This document shows positions 1-6,634 of a stretch of DNA of 20,344 nucleotides, in pieces. The notes beneath the pieces were generated by a model. It saw nothing but the letters and a program-made list of their open reading frames with translations, searched no databases and was not told where the DNA came from. The number at the start of each line of letters is the position of its first letter. The stretch's first letter is position 1. The DNA is from an uncultured Collinsella sp. (lineage in GTDB: Bacteria > Actinomycetota > Coriobacteriia > Coriobacteriales > Coriobacteriaceae), in contig URWC01000014.1 of assembly GCA_900551555.1 (NCBI GenBank), positions 1 through 20,344 of the forward strand. The letters run 5' to 3'. The translations under genes and the position numbers were made by a program.

Positions 1-69
1 CATATCGTTCCACGCGCAGTTTCGCAGCGAGCGAAGCGAAGCGAGAATGTTTGAGCATGGAATGATATG
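1..69. repeat. Imperfect inverted repeat at the left edge
   Basis: The first 15 bases (CATATCGTTCCACGC) match the reverse complement of positions 55-69 at 13 of 15 positions. One of the two differences is a G-T wobble in either transcript. The 39 bases between hold a run of short GCGA/GAAGC repeats (gcgagcgaagcgaagcgag). The element lies 34 bp beyond the dut stop codon. It could be a dispersed intergenic repeat or a long stem-loop ending the dut transcript, but no T-run follows on the minus strand within view. It starts at base 1, so its true extent is unknown. Confidence 0.55.
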
Positions 70-102
70 TGTGAGAGGCGGGCGGGAGGGATACGAGCGC
101 CC

Positions 103-546
103 CTAGGCGACGCCGGAGGAGCCGAAGCCTCCGTTGCCTCGGTCGGTTTCGTCTAGTTCTTCTACTTCTATGAGGTTGACCGTGGGGACTTCTTGGATGA
201 CGAGTTGGGCTATGCGGTCGCCTTTGTTGATTTGAATGTTGTTGGAGGGATCCAGGTTGATGAGGATAACCTTGAGTTCTCCTCGGTAGTGGGCGTCGAT
301 GAGGCCCGGCGTGTTGACTATAGACAAGCCCTGCTTGATGGCCAAGCCGCTGCGGGGCTGGACGAAGCCGGCGTAGCCATCGGGCAGGGCGATGGCCAGC
401 CCGGTAGAGACCAGACGGCGTTCGAAGGGCTTCAGGACGCAGTCCTCGTTGGAGCGCAGATCCAAGCCGGCATCGGTGGGATGGGCGTATTTGGGAAGCT
501 CGACGGTGGGATCGAGACGCTTTATGTTGAGGGTAATGTTGGACAT
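103..546 (-). CDS. dut: Deoxyuridine 5'-triphosphate nucleotidohydrolase (dUTPase)
   Basis: Trimeric-type dUTPase of 147 residues. It hydrolyses dUTP to dUMP and pyrophosphate in the cytosol, keeping uracil out of DNA and supplying dUMP for thymidylate synthesis. All five family motifs are visible: DAGLDL (25-30), PRSGL (64-68), GLIDAHYRGE (81-90, catalytic Asp84 and Tyr87), GDRIAQ (109-114) and the glycine-rich C-terminal arm RGNGGFGSSG (136-145). His86 stands where Gly or Asp is usual in motif 3; this looks tolerable. The ATG follows an AAGGTGA ribosome-binding site that overlaps the nrdR stop codon, only four bases upstream, so the two genes are very probably translationally coupled. The length is normal and identity is secure. 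Confidence 0.97.
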   Translation of the reverse strand: MSNITLNIKRLDPTVELPKYAHPTDAGLDLRSNEDCVLKPFERRLVSTGLAIALPDGYAGFVQPRSGLAIKQGLSIVNTPGLIDAHYRGELKVILINLDPSNNIQINKGDRIAQLVIQEVPTVNLIEVEELDETDRGNGGFGSSGVA

Positions 547-550
547 GGAA

Positions 551-994
551 TCACCTTAGCTTGTCGAGCTCTTGCAGAAACTCATCGACGTCTTTGAAAT
601 CGCGGTAGACCGAGGCAAAGCGGATGTAGGCCACCTTGTCGATCTTGGCCAAGCGCTTGAGCACCATGTCACCCAACTCATGGGACGTGACGGCCGTCAG
701 CGTGCGAGAGCGCAGCTCGATCTCGATGTCGTCGATAATCTCATTGAGCTTCTTAGTATCGATATCACGCTTGATGGTGGCGCGCATCAAGCCGACGAGC
801 AGCTTATTGCGATCGAACCGCTGCTTGGTTCCGTCTGACTTAATGACCTCGATTGGGTCTTCGCATCGCTCAAACGTTGTAAAGCGATAGTTACACGAAC
901 AACATTCGCGACGGCGCTTAATGGTGTTATTTGACTCCTGCATACGGGAATCAACGACGCGGGTATGTGCCTTGCCACATTTGGGACAGCGCAT
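551..994 (-). CDS. nrdR: Transcriptional repressor NrdR
   Basis: NrdR is a nucleotide-sensing repressor of ribonucleotide reductase operons. The 147-residue protein has the expected N-terminal zinc ribbon, with Cys3, Cys6, Cys31 and Cys34 (CPKC and CSC within CCSCNYRFTTFE), and then an ATP-cone domain from about residue 47 to 137 that binds ATP or dATP. The start is marked by a strong AGAGGAGGT ribosome-binding site six bases or fewer from the ATG. That site and the first two codons lie inside a perfect inverted repeat (see 989-1032). It sits between the SOS-type LysM gene and dut, as in Mycobacterium, where a LysM gene and nrdR also adjoin lexA. Placement downstream of LexA boxes suggests partial damage induction, which is inferred. 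Confidence 0.97.
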   Translation of the reverse strand: MRCPKCGKAHTRVVDSRMQESNNTIKRRRECCSCNYRFTTFERCEDPIEVIKSDGTKQRFDRNKLLVGLMRATIKRDIDTKKLNEIIDDIEIELRSRTLTAVTSHELGDMVLKRLAKIDKVAYIRFASVYRDFKDVDEFLQELDKLR

Positions 995-1032
995 GGTACC
1001 TCCTCTTAAACGATAACAAGGGTACCATGCGC
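989..1032 (-). promoter_or_regulatory. Perfect 12-bp stem-loop over the nrdR start codon
   Basis: GCGCATGGTACC (989-1000) and GGTACCATGCGC (1021-1032) are exact reverse complements separated by 20 bases. In the minus-strand transcript the 3' arm contains the nrdR ATG plus its second codon, and the AGAGGAGG ribosome-binding site straddles loop and stem. The 5' arm lies in the spacer after the LysM stop codon. Folding would hide the start codon, so translational control is a reasonable inference. A protein-binding palindrome is the alternative. Confidence 0.75.
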
Positions 1033-1045
1033 AGCGCGATAATGA

Positions 1046-1498
1046 TTACGAACGAGCAGGAACCTTAAGATGCGCACCGGCGGCGAGCGAACCATGCTCC
1101 AGATGATTGACGTTACGGATCATGTCGGAAGTCTCTTGCGTGGAAAGGCCTTCGATAGGATATTCCTCGGCAAGCGACCAAAGAGAATCACCAGGCTGAA
1201 CGCGAATAGTCTCGTAGGTAACGTTGGAAACGGACTCGGCATACGCGGCGTGACGAGCGCTAAAGACCGACGTAGCGAGGACAACGAAGAGCGTAAGCGC
1301 AACGGCAACGGCGACAATCGTCGGAACCTTCAGGGCAACGCGGGCCGGCGCAACTACAGCCTGCTGATTGCGAGCAGGCTTTACGGTCAAAGGCTGAAAG
1401 CCGGAGCGGCCACCCTGAACAACCGTAAAAGTGGGTTCTGCAGGCGTCTCGAGTTTAAGGGCAAGGTTTCCCTGGACCATATTCGTTGCGTTCATCAT
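1046..1498 (-). CDS. LysM membrane protein, YneA/Rv2719c-like candidate SOS cell-division inhibitor
   Basis: A 150-residue protein with a short, probably cytosolic N-terminus, one transmembrane segment (about 57-79, rich in V, A and L) and a C-terminal LysM domain (about 95-147, starting YETIRVQPGDSLWSLA) that should bind peptidoglycan outside the membrane. It is divergent from lexA with LexA boxes between. The same arrangement occurs for yneA in Bacillus subtilis, an SOS inhibitor of division, and for the damage-induced LysM gene Rv2719c beside lexA and nrdR in Mycobacterium tuberculosis. Sequence similarity outside LysM is low, so the role rests on architecture and position. Two ATGs are adjacent; the second (at 1495) is better spaced from the GAGGAG site. 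It probably heads an operon with nrdR and dut. Confidence 0.85.
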   Translation of the reverse strand: MMNATNMVQGNLALKLETPAEPTFTVVQGGRSGFQPLTVKPARNQQAVVAPARVALKVPTIVAVAVALTLFVVLATSVFSARHAAYAESVSNVTYETIRVQPGDSLWSLAEEYPIEGLSTQETSDMIRNVNHLEHGSLAAGAHLKVPARS

Positions 1499-1565
1499 GT
1501 TCTCCTCTCGCGTGTTTTGCTGAGAACAGTTTTATCAAGCCGCGCGGACAAAAATGTCTAGCGCG

Positions 1566-1579
1566 AGAACGAATGTTCG
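1566..1579. promoter_or_regulatory. LexA box 1 of lexA/LysM divergent region
   Basis: AGAACGAATGTTCG matches the Gram-positive SOS operator CGAAC-N4-GTTCG at 9 of 10 fixed positions. It overlaps the predicted transcription start of the leftward LysM promoter. Confidence 0.85.
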
Positions 1580-1585
1580 GTTATT

Positions 1586-1613
1586 ATTATCTTCGAACAG
1601 TTGTTCCTGTCAA
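1586..1613 (-). promoter_or_regulatory. Sigma-70-type promoter for the LysM-nrdR-dut unit
   Basis: On the minus strand a perfect TTGACA (1608-1613) is followed after 16 bp by GATAAT (1586-1591), five of six matches to the -10 consensus. LexA box 2 fills most of the spacer, so bound LexA would block the promoter. The expected start is near 1579, giving a leader of about 80 nt. The rightward lexA promoter is less clear: TTCGAA (1592-1597), 17 bp, CAAAAT (1615-1620) is a weak candidate. Confidence 0.8.
1594..1607. promoter_or_regulatory. LexA box 2 of lexA/LysM divergent region
   Basis: CGAACAGTTGTTCC matches CGAAC-N4-GTTCG at 9 of 10 fixed positions. It lies between the -35 and -10 hexamers of the leftward promoter. 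Confidence 0.9.
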
Positions 1614-1621
1614 GCAAAATT

Positions 1622-1635
1622 CGAACATTTGTTTG
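1622..1635. promoter_or_regulatory. LexA box 3 of lexA/LysM divergent region
   Basis: CGAACATTTGTTTG matches CGAAC-N4-GTTCG at 9 of 10 fixed positions. It is the box nearest lexA, ending 23 bp before the ATG, and would cover the start region of a lexA transcript. Confidence 0.9.
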
Positions 1636-1658
1636 ACATGGGTAGAGAGGATGCCCTG

Positions 1659-2303
1659 ATGGCTCGCAAAATTACCAAGCGTCAGCAGCAAATTTACGAC
1701 TTCATCAAGGAATATCAGCAGGAGAAGGGTTATCCGCCCAGTGTGCGCGAGATGGCATCTGCCGTGGGCCTTTCCTCCCCCAGCACCGTGCACGCCCACT
1801 TATCTGCCTTGGAGGCGCGCGGGCTGCTCAAGCGCGATGCCACCAAACCGCGCGCCCTGGAACTCTTTAACGAGGACGGCTCCTCTGTCTCAATTTCTAA
1901 ATCTGACGAGCCCACCGCACCTCGCGGAACGGTCTCGCTACCGCTCGTTGGTCGCGTCGCGGCTGGGATTCCCATTCTGGCCGAGCAGAATATCGAAGAC
2001 ACTTTTACTATCCCGACCGAAATCGCCACTGATCAGGGTTCCTTTATCCTTGAGGTGCATGGGAGCTCAATGATCAATGTCGGCATCTTCAATGGCGATT
2101 ACATCATCGTCCGTGAACAAAAGAGTGCCATGAACGGCGAAATCGTCGTGGCCATGATTGATGGTTCAGCGACCGTCAAGACGTTCTACAAGGAGCAGGG
2201 ACGCGTACGCCTGCAGCCCGAGAATGACACCATGGAGCCTATCTATGCAACAAATCCCGTTATTTTGGGCAAAGTCGTCGGCTTGATGCGCCGGTTCTCG
2301 TAA
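1659..2303 (+). CDS. lexA: SOS repressor LexA
   Basis: LexA represses SOS genes and inactivates itself by RecA-stimulated self-cleavage. With the start at 1659 the protein is 214 residues and begins MARKITKRQQ. It has an N-terminal winged-helix DNA-binding domain (about 1-70, including PPSVREMASAVGLSSPSTVH), the Ala102-Gly103 cleavage bond in VGRVAAGIP, and the Ser137/Lys174 catalytic dyad (HGSSM and ATVK). This start was chosen because GAGAGG at 1645-1650 is well spaced from it and the family starts here. The longer frame to 1554 would run across the LexA boxes. Three such boxes lie upstream, so it is autoregulated. Its stop overlaps the next gene's start (TAATG). Confidence 0.97.
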   Translation: MARKITKRQQQIYDFIKEYQQEKGYPPSVREMASAVGLSSPSTVHAHLSALEARGLLKRDATKPRALELFNEDGSSVSISKSDEPTAPRGTVSLPLVGRVAAGIPILAEQNIEDTFTIPTEIATDQGSFILEVHGSSMINVGIFNGDYIIVREQKSAMNGEIVVAMIDGSATVKTFYKEQGRVRLQPENDTMEPIYATNPVILGKVVGLMRRFS

Positions 2304-3007
2304 TGCAAAAACGCATCACCATCTTTGATACCGTCCGCGGGTTTACGATGATTTCAATGGCAGGTTTTCACGCTTGCTACGATCTCGCCTACCTGTACGG
2401 TTGGGATATGCCCTGGTTTACCCAGACTGTCTTTCAAGACATCTGGCGCGCCAGCATCAGCTGGGTATTCTTGTTTATCGCGGGTTGGATGTGCACTCTT
2501 TCGCGCAACAATATCAAACGTGCCGCCAAATACGCCTTAGCAGCACTCGTCGTCTGGCTGGCAACAACACTTGTCTCAGTCGATGATTCGGTTAATTTTG
2601 GCATCATCTACTGCATGGCCGCATGTACCGGCATCGTGGCGTTGACCGATCCCGTCCTTAAAAAGATATCAGCGAGATGGGGCATGTCCCTATGCCTTGT
2701 GATGTTCGCCCTCACCTGGAGCATCCCCAAAACAATCTACCCTGTCCCCTACCTGGCGTGGCTGGGATTTCCGAGCCCTGGGTTTGTCTCAGGTGATTAC
2801 TACCCCATCATCCCGTTTATCTTTATGTATCTTGCAGGATACTTCGCCGCACATATAGCGCAGGGAATCGATAAGACCGTCCCTAGCTGGGCCTACGCCA
2901 ACTCCCTGCCGGCGCTCGCCAGCCTTGGACGTTATGCACTACCCTTTTATCTGCTGCATCAGCCCATTATACTGGGCATTTTGGAGCTCGCCTACTCGGT
3001 GCGATAA
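2303..3007 (+). CDS. DUF1624/HGSNAT-like multipass membrane protein, putative acyltransferase
   Basis: A 234-residue integral membrane protein with about six or seven hydrophobic segments. It opens with RITIFDTVRGFTMISMAGFHACYDL, has GFPSPGFVSGDYYPIIPF near residues 155-172, and ends with LLHQPIILG. These are hallmarks of the family that shares a catalytic domain with heparan-alpha-glucosaminide N-acetyltransferase. His23 and the terminal HQP resemble membrane acyltransferases, so transfer of an acyl group to an envelope glycan is possible, but no substrate is known. The ATG overlaps the lexA stop (TAATG) and no terminator intervenes, so it is probably co-expressed with lexA under SOS control. 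Its last 16 bp overlap the 3' end of hflX on the other strand. Confidence 0.88.
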   Translation: MQKRITIFDTVRGFTMISMAGFHACYDLAYLYGWDMPWFTQTVFQDIWRASISWVFLFIAGWMCTLSRNNIKRAAKYALAALVVWLATTLVSVDDSVNFGIIYCMAACTGIVALTDPVLKKISARWGMSLCLVMFALTWSIPKTIYPVPYLAWLGFPSPGFVSGDYYPIIPFIFMYLAGYFAAHIAQGIDKTVPSWAYANSLPALASLGRYALPFYLLHQPIILGILELAYSVR

Positions 3008-4281
3008 CGCTCGAGCCGCGGTGCAACACGAACCGGCAGTTTCGCCACAATACGAACGCCATCCTCAAGATATTCCTCATGCAAAAGGGTCCCCTGCTCA
3101 TGCACGAGTGTAATGAGCGCACCTTCACGATATGGAATGTCGGCTGAAAGCAGTACATCGGTGGCAGCTGCCTCGCGAGCAATGCGATCGACGAGATCGT
3201 CGAGCCCCTCGCCCGTTTGGGCCGAGAACAGAACGGCTTCCGGAAAACGACGACGGAAACTTAATCGATCAACGCTATCGAGAAGATCGATTTTATTGAA
3301 TACGGTCAGCGTTAGGCGCTCTCCGGCGCCGATCTCATCAAGCACGCGGTCGACAGCCTCCAGCTGTCGCTCATAGTCCTCGTCAGACGCATCTACGACT
3401 TTGAGAATTAGATCGGCACCCAACACCTCGGACAGCGTCGATTTAAAGGCATCGACAAGACCATGCGGCAGCTTTTGAATAAAGCCGACGGTATCGGTAA
3501 TCGTCATTCCGCGACCGCCGGGCAGGCGATACGAACGCGTCGTCGGGTCGAGCGTAGCAAACAGCTTGTCCTGCGAAAGTACCGTAGAGCCTGTCAGGCG
3601 ATTGAGCAACGTCGATTTACCGGCATTGGTATAACCGGCTAACGCGACGCGAAACGCCGGTGACTCAATGCGGCTCTTGGATTGAACATCGCGACGCTGT
3701 TCAACCTGCTTGAGCTCACGACGAAGCGCAGCGATCTTATTACGAATGAGGCGACGGTCGACCTCGAGCTGACTTTCGCCCTGACCAAAGCGTGAGCCGA
3801 TGCCGCCGCGCGTCTGTTCCTTGGCGAGGTGGCTCCACATGCCACGCAGACGAGGCAACAGATATTGAAGCTGTGCCAGCTGTACCTGTAGGCGTCCCTC
3901 ACGCGTCTGAGCATGAAGGCCAAAGATATCCAAGATCAGTGCCGTACGATCGATAATCTTTACCGGCTCGCCCACGGCTTTCTCCAAATAGGATTGCTGC
4001 GAGGGCGTCAGGTCGTCGTCAAAAATAACGACATCGGCATCCATACGATGCACCAGGCCGCACAGCTCTTCAACCTTACCGGAACCGATAAACGATTTTG
4101 GATACGGCTTAACCAGACGCTGTGACAAACGCGCCACACACTGGGCGCCAGCCGTATGGGCTAGGCGCTCAAGCTCGTCAAGCGAACGATCAAGCGGCCA
4201 CGCATTGTCGCGCCACTCAACACCAACTAATATGGCACGCTCGGGCTCGGGTGCCGTGGGAACAAGGGGAAAACGGGCCAT
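2992..4281 (-). CDS. hflX: GTPase HflX
   Basis: HflX is a ribosome-associated GTPase that splits stalled or hibernating 70S ribosomes, especially under heat or antibiotic stress. The 429-residue protein has the N-terminal HflX nucleotide-binding-like domain (about 15-150), a coiled helical linker (about 165-205, RRLIRNKIAALRRELKQVEQ), and the G domain: G1 GYTNAGKST (216-224), G2 around FATLDPTTR (241-249), G3 DTVGF (263-267), G4 NKID (329-332) and G5 SAQTGEG (353-359). Its ATG overlaps the miaA stop (TAATG), so it is coupled to miaA; miaA-hflX adjacency is widespread in bacteria. The 3' end overlaps the convergent DUF1624 gene by 16 bp, leaving no room for a conventional intergenic terminator. 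Confidence 0.97.
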   Translation of the reverse strand: MARFPLVPTAPEPERAILVGVEWRDNAWPLDRSLDELERLAHTAGAQCVARLSQRLVKPYPKSFIGSGKVEELCGLVHRMDADVVIFDDDLTPSQQSYLEKAVGEPVKIIDRTALILDIFGLHAQTREGRLQVQLAQLQYLLPRLRGMWSHLAKEQTRGGIGSRFGQGESQLEVDRRLIRNKIAALRRELKQVEQRRDVQSKSRIESPAFRVALAGYTNAGKSTLLNRLTGSTVLSQDKLFATLDPTTRSYRLPGGRGMTITDTVGFIQKLPHGLVDAFKSTLSEVLGADLILKVVDASDEDYERQLEAVDRVLDEIGAGERLTLTVFNKIDLLDSVDRLSFRRRFPEAVLFSAQTGEGLDDLVDRIAREAAATDVLLSADIPYREGALITLVHEQGTLLHEEYLEDGVRIVAKLPVRVAPRLERYRTE

Positions 4282-5219
4282 TAGGCAGCCTCAATACGAT
4301 GCAGGATGTCCTCAACGACCTCATCGATCGTAAACTCGTCCATATCGAACCACACGACGCGGTCATCGCGTTTAAACCACGAAAGCTGACGTTTGGCATA
4401 GCGACGCGAACGCATCTTAATGAGTTCGCGAGCCTCATCCATAGAAATCACGCCATTGAAAGCATCAATGATCTCTTTATAACCAATTGCCTGCATCGAC
4501 GTCAGGGCATCTCCCAGCCCCTGGTCCATAAGACCGCGGACCTCATCGACAAGACCCTGCTCAAACATCAGATCGACACGCAGGTTAATGCGCTCGTAGA
4601 GAACCTCGCGATTACGCGTCAGACCAAACCATAGAGCATGATAATGCTCGCGCGGAACACTAAACTGACTTTTTTGCTTTGCATAGGAGATACCATCATC
4701 ATGCATCTCGAGCGCACGAATCACACGGCGCACGTTATGGGGATGAATAACAGCAGCCGATTCTGGATCGCGCTCGGCAAGCAGAGCATGCAGTTCTTCC
4801 TCGCCAATACGCTCGGCAAGTTCCTGATACCCCGCGCGACGATCGTCCTCAAGCTCGCCCGAGGGAAAATCCATCTCATCCAGGGCGGCCTTGAGATACA
4901 AGCCTGTGCCCCCGCAAAACACCGGTAGGCGGCCCTCGCCAAGCAAACGCTCAACATGCGCGCGAGCGTCAGCCTGATAAAGCGCCGCAGAGTACGCCAC
5001 ACCCGGCTCTACAATGTCGACGAGACGCAGCGGCGCCGTACACTCATCGGGCGCCATCTTTGCGGTACCGATGTCCATGCCGCGATAGATTTGCATCGCA
5101 TCGCACGACAGCACTTCGGACGAAAGACGAGCCGCCAAACGGTCGGCAACATCACTCTTACCAACCGCCGTCGGACCGACGATCGCAACGGCGGAAAGAC
5201 CTGCCCCGGGAGAAACCAT
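4281..5219 (-). CDS. miaA: tRNA dimethylallyltransferase MiaA
   Basis: MiaA transfers a dimethylallyl group from DMAPP to N6 of A37 in tRNAs reading UNN codons, giving i6A. The protein has 312 residues, a normal length. Visible motifs are the P-loop GPTAVGKS (15-22), SCDAMQIYRGMDIGTAK (38-54) with the catalytic Asp40, GGTGLYLK (103-110), the tRNA-binding middle region with IGYKE, and RRYAKRQLSWFK near the end. MiaB, encoded immediately upstream with a TAATG overlap, uses the i6A product as substrate, so two consecutive steps of one modification pathway are translationally linked. There is no strong ribosome-binding site of its own, which fits coupling. Confidence 0.97.
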   Translation of the reverse strand: MVSPGAGLSAVAIVGPTAVGKSDVADRLAARLSSEVLSCDAMQIYRGMDIGTAKMAPDECTAPLRLVDIVEPGVAYSAALYQADARAHVERLLGEGRLPVFCGGTGLYLKAALDEMDFPSGELEDDRRAGYQELAERIGEEELHALLAERDPESAAVIHPHNVRRVIRALEMHDDGISYAKQKSQFSVPREHYHALWFGLTRNREVLYERINLRVDLMFEQGLVDEVRGLMDQGLGDALTSMQAIGYKEIIDAFNGVISMDEARELIKMRSRRYAKRQLSWFKRDDRVVWFDMDEFTIDEVVEDILHRIEAA

Positions 5220-6595
5220 TAGCGCGGCTCGCCCACAACGGAGCCGGACAAATACCAGGTCTTGGCAACGTCAACGTCAACATCAACGATCTTGCCAACA
5301 AGCTGATCGATGCTGTAACCCTCGGGGATAGGCGCATGCACGGTCTGATTCTTGGGACTCTTGCCCAGCAGGACCGCGTCGTTCTTTTTACTCGTTCCCT
5401 CAATGAGCGCCGGCACCACAGTATGAAGCTCACCCTGGTTGTACTCGTGCGCCGTGGTCTCGATAACCTTAACCAGGCGGTTGAAACGCTCGAGAATAAC
5501 CTCATGCGGCGTAGGATCGTCAATCTCGGCGGCCGGGGTACCGGCGCGCTTGGAATAGATGAAGGTATAGGCCTGAGCATAGCGGACCGTCTCGGCAAGT
5601 GAGAGCGTCTGCTCAAAGTCTTCTTCAGTCTCGCCCGGGAAGCCAACGATAATGTCGGTCGAGAGCGCGATATCGGGCATGCGGTTGCGAATGCGATCGA
5701 CCAGGCCCAGATAGTCCTCGCGTGTATAACGGCGATTCATCTCTTTGAGGATGCGCGTGGAGCCCGACTGAACGGCCAAGTGAAGCTGCGGCATAACGGC
5801 GGGCGTCTCGGCCATAGCGTCGATGGTCTCGGGGAGCAGATCCTTGGGATGCGAAGACGTAAAGAAGATGCGCTCCACACCCGTATCGCCCACGGCACGC
5901 AGCAGATCGGCAAAACGCGGCTTGCCAAACAGATCGCGACCATATGAGTTAACGTTTTGGCCCAGCAGCGTAATCTCACACACGCCCTGGCGCACCAAAC
6001 CGGTCACCTCGTCGACAATCTCCTCGAAGGGGCGACTTTTTTCGCGACCGCGCACGTACGGCACGATGCAATAGGTGCAGAAATTATTGCAGCCTGTCAT
6101 GATGGGCACCCAGGCGTGATACTGGGTCTCGCGATGCCACGGCATGCTCATGGCATCCGTATCCTCATGCTCATTGGTGCGGATATGACGCTTACCATCA
6201 AGGAACGCCTCGGCAATGAGCTCGGCCACATGTGCGATGGAATGCGTGCCAAAGATGACATTGACGTTATCGACGTTGGTGAGCAGGCCCTCTCCATCAC
6301 GCTGCGCGATGCAGCCGCCCACGGCAACCACACGCTTGCCCGAAGGCGAAGGCGGCAGGCTTTTGCAGGAATTGCACTGACCGTACAGGCGAGTATCGGC
6401 GGCCTCACGCACACAGCATGTCATGAAGACAACGATATCGGCATGCTCGGGATCGAGCGCCATGAGGCAGCCATACGAATCAAGCAGACCGCTCACACGC
6501 TCGGAGTCGTGCTGATTCATCTGACAGCCAAAGGTGCGGATAAAGTAGGTTTTACCGGCAAGAATATCGCGTACGGAACGCTGGTCCATGTGCAT
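5219..6595 (-). CDS. miaB: tRNA (N6-isopentenyladenosine(37)-C2)-methylthiotransferase MiaB
   Basis: A radical-SAM enzyme with two [4Fe-4S] clusters that converts i6A37 to ms2i6A37 in tRNA. The 458 residues include the N-terminal MTTase domain with cluster cysteines Cys24 (FGCQMN), Cys60 (MTCCVRE) and Cys95 (GGC), the radical-SAM motif CNNFCTYC (Cys169, Cys173, Cys176), and a C-terminal TRAM domain (about 390-455) for RNA binding. The second cluster motif reads MTCC where NTC is usual, so the Asn is replaced by Met. Length and the YGQ and QMN signatures favour MiaB over RimO. An in-frame ATG at 6589 is better spaced from AGGA than the first ATG, so the protein may be two residues shorter. Confidence 0.96.
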   Translation of the reverse strand: MHMDQRSVRDILAGKTYFIRTFGCQMNQHDSERVSGLLDSYGCLMALDPEHADIVVFMTCCVREAADTRLYGQCNSCKSLPPSPSGKRVVAVGGCIAQRDGEGLLTNVDNVNVIFGTHSIAHVAELIAEAFLDGKRHIRTNEHEDTDAMSMPWHRETQYHAWVPIMTGCNNFCTYCIVPYVRGREKSRPFEEIVDEVTGLVRQGVCEITLLGQNVNSYGRDLFGKPRFADLLRAVGDTGVERIFFTSSHPKDLLPETIDAMAETPAVMPQLHLAVQSGSTRILKEMNRRYTREDYLGLVDRIRNRMPDIALSTDIIVGFPGETEEDFEQTLSLAETVRYAQAYTFIYSKRAGTPAAEIDDPTPHEVILERFNRLVKVIETTAHEYNQGELHTVVPALIEGTSKKNDAVLLGKSPKNQTVHAPIPEGYSIDQLVGKIVDVDVDVAKTWYLSGSVVGEPR

Positions 6596-6634
6596 AAGTC
6601 CTAACGATGGGGAGCGAAACGAGGCAAGCAGAAG

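Noticed and set aside
888..902. A CGAAC...TTCGC sequence resembling a LexA box inside nrdR
   Set aside because: The half-sites are misplaced by one base relative to CGAAC-N4-GTTCG, and the site lies within coding sequence with no promoter.
1554..1658. N-terminal extension of LexA by 35 residues
   Set aside because: It would translate across two LexA boxes, has no supporting ribosome-binding site, and is absent from the family. The ATG at 1659 has GAGAGG at good spacing.
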